Below are positions 1-7,726 of a stretch of DNA of 64,000 bases, in pieces; position 1 is the stretch's first letter, and every line of letters starts with the position of its first letter. Made by a program: the position numbers and the translations under genes. Source of the DNA: JAEZHK01 sp964575255. Lineage in GTDB: Bacteria > Bacillota > Clostridia > Christensenellales > Aristaeellaceae. Where the stretch lies: the NCBI GenBank assembly GCA_964575255.1, contig CAZNPZ010000007.1:27351-91350 (forward strand). The letters run 5' to 3'. The notes under the pieces were generated by a model that was not told the DNA's origin, searched no databases, and saw only the letters and a program-made list of their open reading frames with translations.

Positions 1-1516
1 ATACGCACCAGTCATCGTTGATCTTTTTAATCGGGCTCTTGTTTACCACGTAATTACCCGGCGCGGACGGCGTATAGCCGGACTGCACGGTCGTCGTCGC
101 GATCGTGCTGCCGTCGTAATCGGTGAACGTGACGGTGTAACTCGTTGTGTCTTGCGTATCTTTGGCCGTGAAATTGGTCGCGCCCTTCGACGTGATGCCG
201 AAATCATCGGATTCTTCAGTTGCCGTGGTCGCATCCGGTGTGGCCGTTGCTTCGGGTGTGGTCGCATCCGGTGTCGCAGCGGCTTCTGGCGTGGTGACCG
301 CTTCCGTTGCCCCAGCGGCTTCTGGTACGGCGGTCACTTCCGGCGCGGCGGTCGCGGCGCCCATCGTCACGACTTCCGGCGCCGGGGAGGCTTCCGGCGT
401 GGCGATGGCTTCCGGCGTCGCGGTGGCTTCCGGCGTCGCGGCGGCTCCTGGCATCGCGGCGACTTCCGGCGTCGCGGCGGCTCCCGGCGTCGCGGCGACT
501 TCCGGTGTCGAAGAGGTTCCCGGCGTCGACTCCGGGCTGAGAATCTGAACCACCGGTTCGGAACCGGGCTTTGCCTGATTGGCAACCAGAATGTCCGAAT
601 CATCGGGCGCAATGGCGTCGCCCTGCTGCGCGGTCTGCTCCGAGGAAGCCGCGCCGTCCTGATCCTGCACCTCGGCCTTGCCGCCGATCTTCAGATTGAT
701 TTCAAAGGGAACCTTGTTGTCCAGCTTTGTGCCCCTGAGACGCCAGACGATGGTTCCTTTCAGCGCGTACGTGCCGCTCTTGGCGTCGGCTTTCGCCTTG
801 ACATCCCCAAACGCCGCGAAGCCGCGGTTGACCGGCTGGCCGTTCTCGACGCCGTATTTCTTCTTGCTGTCCTTGACCGACTTCAAGATATAGGAACTGC
901 GCGCGTCCCTGTCCCCTTTGAGCGGGGTTCCGGAGAGGTCGAGGTCGACCCGGATCCACTCGATCCCCTGCTTCGCGAGCGCGGTCTGGTCGTAGTCCGC
1001 GATCGCCCGCTTCGCGTCGTACCCCGCCTTCTTCCCGTCCGCAAGGGTGTTGGAGGCGGCCTCCTCGCCGGTCAGCGCGTTTTTGAACGCGACGGGCAGC
1101 ATCAGCTTCAGCGTGCCGCCCGGTGCGGCCTGTGCGGTATCAAATTCGCCCAGTACCATCTGATGGTTTGACACATACCGCGCGTCCACGCTGGTGTTTT
1201 TTTTGATCGCGGAAAAATCCCGGCTCCATCCAGCGAACTGGAAGCCCAGATCGGAATGGTAAGGCGCTTCGGGCGCGGCTGCGGCTTCCCCGGCGTTGAC
1301 GCGCTGCGTCTCGCCGATCTGTTTTCCGGTGACCTGATCGACAAATTTCACTTTGTACTGCTTGACTTTTTGATTCGCTTTGGGCGTTTCCACGGGCGCC
1401 TGGCTCTCGACGGGCGCTAAGGTTTCGCCCTCTGCAAGCGCGGAAAACGCGGGCGCAAGCAGCGTCAGCGTCATGAAAACGGCCAAAATCAACGAGGATA
1501 CACGTCGGCTCCGCAT
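1..1516 (-). CDS. Secreted/surface protein with A/P/T/E-rich linker (C-terminus outside window)
   Basis: The frame is open from an ATG at 1516 to the window edge, so at least 505 residues are present and the C-terminus is missing. An AGGAGG-type ribosome site precedes the start. Residues 1-26 form a signal peptide ending FSALAEG. Residues about 46-105 (KVKFVDQVTG ... FAGWS ... DARY) and the last 50 visible residues (YTVTFTDYDG) resemble the small beta domains of Listeria-type B repeats and related Flg_new domains. Residues about 110-300 are a region I do not recognise. Residues about 325-430 are low complexity, built from units like TPEA, TPGA and APEV, and probably act as a wall-spanning linker. 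It follows an ABC ATPase gene by 28 bp, suggesting one operon. Function unknown; extracellular location is inferred. Confidence 0.75.
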   Translation of the reverse strand, partial: MRSRRVSSLILAVFMTLTLLAPAFSALAEGETLAPVESQAPVETPKANQKVKQYKVKFVDQVTGKQIGETQRVNAGEAAAAPEAPYHSDLGFQFAGWSRDFSAIKKNTSVDARYVSNHQMVLGEFDTAQAAPGGTLKLMLPVAFKNALTGEEAASNTLADGKKAGYDAKRAIADYDQTALAKQGIEWIRVDLDLSGTPLKGDRDARSSYILKSVKDSKKKYGVENGQPVNRGFAAFGDVKAKADAKSGTYALKGTIVWRLRGTKLDNKVPFEINLKIGGKAEVQDQDGAASSEQTAQQGDAIAPDDSDILVANQAKPGSEPVVQILSPESTPGTSSTPEVAATPGAAATPEVAAMPGAAATPEATATPEAIATPEASPAPEVVTMGAATAAPEVTAVPEAAGATEAVTTPEAAATPDATTPEATATPDATTATEESDDFGITSKGATNFTAKDTQDTTSYTVTFTDYDGSTIATTTVQSGYTPSAPGNYVVNKSPIKKINDDWCV

Positions 1517-1544
1517 GGGTTGTCCTCCTTTGTGCGCCGGGCGG

Positions 1545-2339
1545 TTACGCGTTCTCGGCCCGGCTTTCGCCTTCCGGCAGTTCGACGACGGTGCCGTCCG
1601 GCAGCGTCTGTACCAGCGCGATTTCCCTGGGGTGCTCCTGAACCGAGTTGTCGATCACATGCCCGTCCAGGAGGCGAATCACCCGGTCCGCGTACTGCGC
1701 GATCTCGGCGTCATGGGTGACCATGATCAGGGTCGTGCCCCGCTCGCGGCAGACCGCGCGGATCAGCCTTAGGATCTCCCGCGAGGTCTTGAGGTCGAGG
1801 TTGCCGGTGGGCTCGTCCGCGAACAGGATTTTCGGTTTTGTGACCAGCGAGCGCGCGATGCCCACGCGCTGCTGTTGGCCGCCCGACATCTGGGTGGGCA
1901 TATGCTGGACGTGGGACGAAAGGCCCACGAGTTCCATCATCTTGCGCGCCTGCCGGAGCCGCATGTCTTTGGGCATGCCCTTGTACATCAGCGGCATCGC
2001 CACGTTGTCGAGCGCCGTGTGGGTGGCGAAGAGGTTAAACTGCTGGAACACGAAGCCCACGTTGTCCAGCCGGAACTGAACGAGTTTGGCCTCGCTCAAG
2101 CGCTCGATCTGTTTTCCCGCGACGCGGATCTGCCCCTTGGTGGGTCGTTCAAGCCCGGCGATCATGTTGAGCAGCGTCGATTTTCCCGAACCGGAGCGCC
2201 CGACGATGCACGCGAATTCGCCCGGGTAGATGTCGAGCGACACGTCGTCCAGCGCGCGCAGTCTGGTCGCGCCGATGGTGTACACCTTGGAGACGGCATT
2301 CAGGCTGATGATGGGCTGAATCTGTCTTTCCTCAGGCAA
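1545..2339 (-). CDS. ABC transporter ATP-binding protein, LolD/MacB/FtsE-like
   Basis: A cytoplasmic ATPase of about 264 residues that energises an FtsX/MacB-type permease. Visible motifs: Walker A GRSGSGKST, signature MSGGQQQR, Walker B ILFADEP and the switch histidine in VTHD. The conserved fold begins at IISLNAVSKVY. The start is uncertain. I choose the TTG at 2339 because GGGAAGGGG lies 9 nt upstream; a TTG at 2375 is possible but has no ribosome site. No permease is visible. The next gene downstream is the secreted protein at 1-1516, so the permease may lie beyond the left edge. The family exports lipoproteins, peptides or drugs, and the substrate cannot be inferred. Confidence 0.88.
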   Translation of the reverse strand: MPEERQIQPIISLNAVSKVYTIGATRLRALDDVSLDIYPGEFACIVGRSGSGKSTLLNMIAGLERPTKGQIRVAGKQIERLSEAKLVQFRLDNVGFVFQQFNLFATHTALDNVAMPLMYKGMPKDMRLRQARKMMELVGLSSHVQHMPTQMSGGQQQRVGIARSLVTKPKILFADEPTGNLDLKTSREILRLIRAVCRERGTTLIMVTHDAEIAQYADRVIRLLDGHVIDNSVQEHPREIALVQTLPDGTVVELPEGESRAENA

Positions 2340-2395
2340 CTCTGAAGGCCCCTTCCCTTTCACGCCGCACGCCAAGAGACAAAGGCGTACGACCT

Positions 2396-2424
2396 ATTGT
2401 AGCATACATCGGGTTTGTTTACAA
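2396..2424 (-). promoter_or_regulatory. Sigma-A promoter for the ABC ATPase gene
   Basis: On the minus strand TTGTAA (2419-2424), a 17-bp spacer and TACAAT (2396-2401). The predicted start of transcription lies about 50 nt before the chosen TTG. Confidence 0.65.
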
Positions 2425-2519
2425 TTCAGGGGGTTAGACTTGCGCGATTGACAAAATGTTGCAGCCGCGCATTTTTGGATGAATTCGCGGCACAATAGAA
2501 AACCGAAGGAGTTGAAAGC

Positions 2520-2660
2520 ATGTCCATGATCGAATGCGGCCACTGCAGGCGTACCGGTGACGCGCGAACGATGGCCGAGTGCGCGCGCTGCGGCGCGATG
2601 ATCTGCGAAAACTGCCAGAAGAGCGGCGAGGACTGCGAATCCAACCTCGAAATCCCTTGA
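2520..2660 (+). CDS. 46-residue cysteine-rich zinc-ribbon-like protein
   Basis: A short frame starting ATG at 2520 with AAGGAG 8 nt upstream and ending TGA at 2660. It encodes 46 residues with CxxC pairs at residues 6/9, 21/24 and 29/32 plus Cys39, a spacing typical of small zinc-binding proteins. A hairpin terminator follows 18 bp after the stop. A possible CACAAT -10 lies at 2491-2496. I do not recognise the family. The ribosome site, terminator and regular Cys pattern support expression. Confidence 0.6.
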   Translation: MSMIECGHCRRTGDARTMAECARCGAMICENCQKSGEDCESNLEIP

Positions 2661-2677
2661 ACGGAACCCGCCTGAAC

Positions 2678-2716
2678 GCCGTCCCTGCCCGATGCCGGGC
2701 AAGGGCGGCAGTTTTA
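2678..2716 (+). terminator. Rho-independent terminator after the zinc-ribbon gene
   Basis: A 14-bp stem (arms 2678-2691 and 2696-2709, one wobble and one mismatch) with loop ATGC, followed by GTTTTATTG. It also abuts the stop codon of the convergent phosphoesterase gene. Confidence 0.7.
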
Positions 2717-3520
2717 TTGTTCGAGAAGCGTTATCAGCCAGAATTCCGGCGGGCAGTTGATTCTGAGCGGAATTTTACTGGAGCCGAGACCCGCCGTCAC
2801 TACGACCGTCGCGTTTTGCTCGCGCACGACGCCCCGCGCGGTAAAGAACGGCTGACCGCGGCGCACGCCGTCGAAATGAAAGTCGTAGGGCGTTTTCCCG
2901 AACAGCCGCGCCTGCCCGCCGTGGGTGTGCCCGCACAGGATCAGGTCGGGCAGAATCGCACCCCGGAGCAGCCCGGCAAGCGGCGCGGGCGAGTGGGATA
3001 GAAGGATCGCCGCCTCCCGCGCTCCGCGCGGCCAAGCCAGGATCGAGGGGTCGGGCGCGCCGTAGTAATCCTCGTCGAGGCCCATAAGGGTCAGCGCGCC
3101 GCCGGACAGGGGAAGCGTAGACCGCTCGTTGACCAAAAGGCGAACGCCCGCGCGCTCCGCCATGCTTCGCATCGGCGCAAGCGACGTTCCAAACACACGC
3201 CGATCATTGTTGCCCACCGCCGCCGCCATGCCAAGCCGTGGCTTCAGGCTGCCGATCTTTTCAAAAAAGGCCTCCACGCGGGCGCGGTTCTCCGCGAAGT
3301 CGCCGCCCCACAGGATCAGGTCGGGCGCGAACTCACCGATCTGGCCGATCAACCGATCCACCGCCGCTTCCGGAAACGTGAACCCCGCGTGCACATCGCT
3401 TGCGAACAGGACGCGCGCGCCGTTCAGGCCGTCTGGCAGGTTTTTGATCGCAAGGCTCAGTTGCTCGACCCTCGCGCCGCCATCCGGCAGACCCCGGACC
3501 CATAACCGTCCCGGCTTCAC
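2714..3520 (-). CDS. Calcineurin-like metallophosphoesterase (YaeI-like)
   Basis: A 268-residue protein with the metal-binding motifs of the family in order: FASDVHAG (DxH), GGDFAE (GD), GNND (variant of GNH), LSHSPAP and CGHTHGGQ (GHxH). These coordinate two metal ions for phosphoester hydrolysis; the substrate is unknown. It starts with GTG at 3520, overlapping the stop of the upstream HD-domain gene by 4 bp (GTGA), so the two are translationally coupled. No clear signal peptide or membrane anchor is present, so a cytosolic location is likely. Confidence 0.85.
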   Translation of the reverse strand: MKPGRLWVRGLPDGGARVEQLSLAIKNLPDGLNGARVLFASDVHAGFTFPEAAVDRLIGQIGEFAPDLILWGGDFAENRARVEAFFEKIGSLKPRLGMAAAVGNNDRRVFGTSLAPMRSMAERAGVRLLVNERSTLPLSGGALTLMGLDEDYYGAPDPSILAWPRGAREAAILLSHSPAPLAGLLRGAILPDLILCGHTHGGQARLFGKTPYDFHFDGVRRGQPFFTARGVVREQNATVVVTAGLGSSKIPLRINCPPEFWLITLLEQ

Positions 3521-4188
3521 GAAAGCACCTCGTTCAAAAGCGCGGACAGCGGCGCGCCGCCGCGCGCTTCCGCCAAGAGGCTTTCATAGAAATCCCGCGC
3601 CGCCCTGGCTCTGGGCGCGGCCATTTCGGCGGCTTCCGGCGTGTAGAAGCCGTCGTAGAGCCGGGACAGTTTGATGACGTACTCGTTCAGAAAGCTGGGC
3701 GTGTCCTCATGGCCGTCCAGCGCTTCCCCGTCCGCGTCCACATTGTAGATCGGCTCGCCGACGACGCCCTGGTAGAGCAGCGTCCTCGCGACGCCCATCG
3801 CGCCCGCGACATCCAGTTTGTCCGCGTCGTAGAGGATCTTCGCCTCGATGGATTCCGGCCTCTTTTTGCCCCGAAACCGGTGCGTGCGCACCGCGTCCGC
3901 GACCGCCTCCGCTTTGTTTTTATCCCAGCCCAGTTCGATCAGGTGCGCGCGCGCCACATCCGCGCCCGCCTTCGCGTGGTTGACCGACGGATCTTTATAC
4001 TGCGCGTCCCGCCCGATGTCGTGGAGGAGACACGAAGCGATCAAGATGTCCATATCAGCCTCCGGGTGGGACGCGGCGATCTGAAGCGCCGTCCGCAGCA
4101 CGCGGTACACGTGCCGGCGGTCGTGCGCGCTGTCCTTCATATGGGAGAGCATGATTTTTTCAATCGTCTCAAACGTTTTCCGGTTCAT
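3517..4188 (-). CDS. HD-domain phosphohydrolase
   Basis: A 223-residue protein with the HD metal-binding pattern: His26 (RRHVYRV), His56-Asp57 (LLHDIGRD), then KILYDADKLD near residue 120. The family hydrolyses nucleotides or phosphoesters; the specific substrate is unknown. The start is the ATG at 4188 because GGAGGTG lies 6 nt upstream. The frame stays open to 4350, but that extension runs through the promoter at 4207-4235. It forms a two-gene operon with the phosphoesterase and diverges from azlC. Confidence 0.85.
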   Translation of the reverse strand: MNRKTFETIEKIMLSHMKDSAHDRRHVYRVLRTALQIAASHPEADMDILIASCLLHDIGRDAQYKDPSVNHAKAGADVARAHLIELGWDKNKAEAVADAVRTHRFRGKKRPESIEAKILYDADKLDVAGAMGVARTLLYQGVVGEPIYNVDADGEALDGHEDTPSFLNEYVIKLSRLYDGFYTPEAAEMAAPRARAARDFYESLLAEARGGAPLSALLNEVLS

Positions 4189-4206
4189 GGATACACCTCC
4201 GAGCAA

Positions 4207-4235
4207 AGTATAGGTTGCCCGGCAGGGCATGTCAA
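4207..4235 (-). promoter_or_regulatory. Sigma-A promoter for HD/phosphoesterase operon
   Basis: Minus strand TTGACA (4230-4235), 17-bp spacer, TATACT (4207-4212). This near-consensus promoter fixes the translation start at 4188. Confidence 0.85.
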
Positions 4236-4273
4236 GTTTTAACCAATTTTCAGACGTTGCGCGCCGATGGACA

Positions 4274-4282
4274 TGGTATAAT
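4274..4282 (+). promoter_or_regulatory. Extended -10 promoter for azlCD
   Basis: TGGTATAAT at 4274-4282, an extended -10 element without a good -35, placed 34 nt before the azlC start. Confidence 0.65.
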
Positions 4283-4315
4283 GCCGCACAAACGCGCACA
4301 AAGAGGTGTATAAAA

Positions 4316-5023
4316 ATGCGTCGGGAATTGTGGACAAGGGCGTTTGTCAAGACGCTGCCGGTTCTGTTCGGCTATGTGCCGCTGGGTATGGCGTTCGGGT
4401 TCATGATGTCCGCGGCGGGCTACGCGCCCTTCGTGTCGTTTTCGATGAGCGCGTTCGTGTTCGCGGGATCGGCGCAGTATCTGGCGGTGACGATGTTCGC
4501 CCAGAACGCGTCGCTGCTGACAATGTTCGCGATGGTGTTCTTCCTGAACATCCGGCAGATGGTCTATGGGCTGTCGCTTCTGGAACTGTACCGGGACGCG
4601 GGCGCGTTCAAGCCCTACCTGATCTTCGCGTTGACCGACGAAGTGTATGCGATCATGGTGGGCGCGGAGCTGCCCGCGGGCGAGGCGCGCAAGCCTTACC
4701 TCGCGCTGGTGACGGCGTTGTGCCAAGGCTACTGGGTCGCGGGCACGATGCTGGGCGCGCTGGCCGGGGCTTTCATCCACATCAACACAAAAGGGCTCGA
4801 CTTCATGCTGACGGCGCTGTTTCTGGTCTTGACAATCGACCTCGCCAAGAAGTACAAAACCTGGGAACCGTTCGCGCTGGGCGGGCTCGCGGGCGTCCTC
4901 GCGCTGATTCTGGGCGGCCAGGCGCTGATGATGCCGCTGGCGCTCGCCCTCATTCTGGCCGCTCTGATCCTTTTCCGGGGGGGTTTTGAGGCGAAACTGA
5001 CCGGACGGGAGGCGGGCGCGTGA
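4316..5023 (+). CDS. azlC: Branched-chain amino acid exporter large subunit AzlC
   Basis: A 235-residue membrane protein of the AzlC family with several hydrophobic helices and the family segment PFVSFSMSAFVFAGSAQYL. With AzlD it forms an inner-membrane exporter for branched-chain amino acids. The ATG at 4316 is preceded by AGAGGTG. Longer starts upstream would overlap the promoter and add charged, non-conserved residues. The gene overlaps azlD by 4 bp, as usual for this pair. Substrate specificity is family knowledge and not visible here. Confidence 0.93.
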   Translation: MRRELWTRAFVKTLPVLFGYVPLGMAFGFMMSAAGYAPFVSFSMSAFVFAGSAQYLAVTMFAQNASLLTMFAMVFFLNIRQMVYGLSLLELYRDAGAFKPYLIFALTDEVYAIMVGAELPAGEARKPYLALVTALCQGYWVAGTMLGALAGAFIHINTKGLDFMLTALFLVLTIDLAKKYKTWEPFALGGLAGVLALILGGQALMMPLALALILAALILFRGGFEAKLTGREAGA

Positions 5024-5352
5024 CGAACGGAACACAGCTGGTTTTCGCGATCGCACTGATGGCACTCGCGACGGCATTGACCCGGTTTCTTCCCTTCCTC
5101 ATTTTCGGTCGTGGCCGGAAGCCGCCCAAGTCCATCGAATACCTGGGCCGCGCGCTGCCGCCCGCAATGCTGACGCTCCTCGTCGTCTACTGCCTGCGCT
5201 CCATCAGCTTTACCGCCCCGCCGTTTGGCCTCGCCGAACTCCTCGCCTGCGGCGCTGTCGCAGCACTGCACCTGTGGCGCGGCAACGCGCTGATCTCCAT
5301 CTTCGGCGGCACGGCGGTGTATATGCTGCTTGTACAGTTTGTATTCGGGTAA
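5020..5352 (+). CDS. azlD: Branched-chain amino acid exporter small subunit AzlD
   Basis: A 110-residue protein with four hydrophobic segments and the AzlD pattern ALATALTRFLPFLIF near the N-terminus. It starts with GTG at 5020 overlapping the azlC stop (GTGA), so the two subunits are translationally coupled. Length and position match AzlD partners. A cluster of hairpins follows downstream in place of a classical U-tract terminator. Confidence 0.9.
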   Translation: MTNGTQLVFAIALMALATALTRFLPFLIFGRGRKPPKSIEYLGRALPPAMLTLLVVYCLRSISFTAPPFGLAELLACGAVAALHLWRGNALISIFGGTAVYMLLVQFVFG

Positions 5353-5420
5353 CTGTCAGGACTGATCTTCCCCGTCGGATTCCCGACAATCCCCATCCTT
5401 CCCCGTCATCCCATCAAATC

Positions 5421-5569
5421 GTTCCCGGCGACATGTGCGCGGGGAACGTGTTATCGCCCCCAGTGCCGAACACTGGGGGCGATAACATTACCTTCCGTCA
5501 GCGGATTTCATCTGCCGCGTTGAAAAGCCGCGAAGCGGATTTTCAACGCCAGCGCCGGTTCACCGGCGC
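5421..5569. repeat. Cluster of four hairpins between convergent genes
   Basis: Four inverted repeats in 150 bp: 5421-5447 (GTTCCC/GGGAAC core), 5450-5486 (perfect 16-bp arms, loop CCGAA), 5517-5549 (15-bp arms with one mismatch, loop GAA) and 5552-5569 (7-bp arms, loop TTCA). None has a clear U-tract on either strand. They sit between the ends of azlD and the L,D-transpeptidase gene. Confidence 0.8.
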
Positions 5570-5570
5570 G

Positions 5571-7520
5571 TTAGTAGATGATGACCTTCGTTCTGCGCGG
5601 GCAGTTCTGGTAGATCCATTTGGCGTTCTCCACGGAGAGGCGCACGCAGCCATGAGAAGCTTTCCTGCCCAGGTTGTGTACGGAGCCGTAGGTGGGCGAA
5701 CCGCCCTTCTGGTTGAACAGGACCGAGTGGAACAGGTAGTTCCCCTGGATCGCGTAGGCGTACTGCGCCCAGACAGCGAACTCCTTGAAGTAGTGCCAGC
5801 GCGCCGCGGGGCCGGTGGTCGCCTGGAAAGTACCCTTGATCGTCGGCGTCGCAGGCAGTCCTGTGGAGCACTTCATCGTGCGAACCAGAATCGTGTACTC
5901 CTCATTCTCGTCGGGCGCGTAGGCGTACACACGCTGCTTTGCGATGGATACCTTCAGCAGGTATGGCTTCAACGCTTTCTTGGCCGATTCCGAGAACAGC
6001 TTCTGAAGCGTACTCTTGTTGGCCTCGCCGGTCTGACTCAGCTTGTTGCGCTTCTGGAAGTCCTTGATCGCCTCGGTGGTCGCGGGGCCGTAGCCGCCGT
6101 CCGCGGAGGTGTAAAGGTACTCCAGATCAAACAGCCTGCGCTGCAGGCGCTTGACTTCCTCTCCGGTCGCACCGCTCGCCATCGCGCCTGGGATCGCCGG
6201 GAAGCTGTCTGCGAAAAACTTGTCCAGGAGGATCGGGTCGGCGATGCCGTTGATGACGGTCTCCAGCTGGCTGTCGTCGATCTTGATGTCGGCGGCGGGC
6301 GTGCCGCTGGCCATCGCCTCGGCGAAACGTTCCTCGCGCTCCTGCGCCTGGAAGTAAGCCTGCAGGTTCTCGATGGCGCGTTCGGTGGCGGCGCCGTAGC
6401 TGCCGTCAGGCGAGCCGATCATGAAGCCCAGCGCGTGCAGCCGCTGCTGCAGGAGCTTGACGTCCTCACCGGAGGATCCTTTCTGGAGCATCGGGTGGTC
6501 GGGCGATTTGGCCTGACCGGAGTACACCAGCTTCTGAAGCGCGATGTCGGCGACGCCGGTACGCTCAAGGCTGTTGTAGTACTGCATCAGGCGCACGCTC
6601 AGCTGCGTACCCGCGCCATAGAATCCGTCGGGCGACCCGATCAGGTAGCCAAGCGCGGACAGCCTGTTCTGGAAACGGAGTACGTCTTCGCCCTTGTCGC
6701 CGTACTTCAGGTCGACGCGGGCCGTCGGGAATTCGCTGGACATCACGAAGCTCAGAACCGTCGCGTCCGCGATGCCGTCCACCTGGGTCTTCGGCGTCGG
6801 CGCGGGCTCCAGGGTCGGTTCCGGGGTGGCGTTCGGGTCAGGGGTAGTCGAAGGGTCGGGCGTGGGCGTTGGCGCGGGAGCCGGCGTCGCGTTCGCGTCG
6901 ATGTCATCCTGCTCCAACTGGCGGATGTACGTCTCCAGCGCGGAGACCGCCGCGGCGGTGCCCTTGCCGTACTGGCCGTCGGCGGTTCCGGTCAGGAACC
7001 CCAACTGGATCAATTTTTCCTGTAGCGCCCTGGTCGCGTCGTTTTTTGAGCCGCGCTGAAGCTGCTCAAAATAGGGCATGGTGACGCCCACGTTGGTCAG
7101 GTAGATCTTCCCGCCCGCGAGCGTTTCAGCCGCGGCGTCAATCTGGCCGCCGACCGCTTCACGGATCGCATGCGAGAGCTGATCCGCGCTCATGTTGGCG
7201 CCGCTTGCGATGGTCTCAGAGACCGCCACAGCGAACCGCTCGGAAAGCTCCGACCACGCGGCATCCTGCGGGGTTGTCACGAGAGAAAAAATCAGTTCCG
7301 TGCGAACGGACTGCCCGTTCAGCCGGTTGTCAAGCGCCATCCGCTTTTCCGTCAGGGCTGTCCCCTCCGGGACGTCCGGGGCGGCGCTTACCACGGCGTT
7401 GTCCGGCTCGTAAGCGCCCAGAAGGGTGCCGTCGCCGCGCTGTGCCTGAACAGTCAGGTACGCGCTCAGCGTCAGAGCCAGGCACAGCGCCACGGCAATT
7501 ATGGCGTTAATGCGTTTCAT
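5571..7520 (-). CDS. L,D-transpeptidase with four peptidoglycan-binding domains
   Basis: A 649-residue exported enzyme that cross-links peptidoglycan stem peptides or attaches wall proteins. Residues 5-25 are a signal/anchor helix. PG_binding_1-like repeats (LxxLGFLxGxxDGxYGxxT type) occur near residues 160-195, 265-300, 350-383 and 453-487. A Pro/Thr-rich linker (PTPDP units) covers about 208-240. The C-terminal YkuD domain (about 513-649) carries ASHGCVRL, with the catalytic Cys at 625. The start at 7520 is chosen for GGAGG 6 nt upstream. It diverges from pta and converges on azlD. Confidence 0.93.
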   Translation of the reverse strand: MKRINAIIAVALCLALTLSAYLTVQAQRGDGTLLGAYEPDNAVVSAAPDVPEGTALTEKRMALDNRLNGQSVRTELIFSLVTTPQDAAWSELSERFAVAVSETIASGANMSADQLSHAIREAVGGQIDAAAETLAGGKIYLTNVGVTMPYFEQLQRGSKNDATRALQEKLIQLGFLTGTADGQYGKGTAAAVSALETYIRQLEQDDIDANATPAPAPTPTPDPSTTPDPNATPEPTLEPAPTPKTQVDGIADATVLSFVMSSEFPTARVDLKYGDKGEDVLRFQNRLSALGYLIGSPDGFYGAGTQLSVRLMQYYNSLERTGVADIALQKLVYSGQAKSPDHPMLQKGSSGEDVKLLQQRLHALGFMIGSPDGSYGAATERAIENLQAYFQAQEREERFAEAMASGTPAADIKIDDSQLETVINGIADPILLDKFFADSFPAIPGAMASGATGEEVKRLQRRLFDLEYLYTSADGGYGPATTEAIKDFQKRNKLSQTGEANKSTLQKLFSESAKKALKPYLLKVSIAKQRVYAYAPDENEEYTILVRTMKCSTGLPATPTIKGTFQATTGPAARWHYFKEFAVWAQYAYAIQGNYLFHSVLFNQKGGSPTYGSVHNLGRKASHGCVRLSVENAKWIYQNCPRRTKVIIY

Positions 7521-7651
7521 GTCAATCCTCCGTCCTGATTCGTTGGGGTTGTTACAGTCATCTGACGGGAGGGATCGACGGTTTGTTGCCGTGGCAGCCA
7601 CAAAATCCGTCGCAAAGATCGGCGAATATTTTAACAGTCGGCTCTTTCAAA

Positions 7652-7673
7652 TTGACAACCTATAATGTATAAT
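7652..7673 (+). promoter_or_regulatory. Promoter region for pta-ackA
   Basis: TTGACA at 7652-7657 and two TATAAT boxes at 7661-7666 and 7668-7673. TTGACA is too close to pair with either box at standard spacing. The second box has TTTCAA (7645-7650) at 17 bp. The sequence is promoter-rich but the exact pairing is unclear. Confidence 0.55.
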
Positions 7674-7726
7674 GGTTTGACGTGGCTGAGAATCATAGAA
7701 ACAGGAATACCGGGAGGAGATTGGTC

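Noticed and set aside
152..1171. 339-codon plus-strand frame rich in Gly/Arg
   Set aside because: Antisense to the low-complexity linker of the secreted protein; repeats such as RRRGGFRRRGG come from the reverse of TPEA codons.
5274..7025. 583-codon plus-strand open frame
   Set aside because: Lies opposite the L,D-transpeptidase gene, which has signal peptide, domain repeats and catalytic motif; the plus frame has no ribosome site and an Arg/Val/Leu-rich composition typical of GC-rich antisense.
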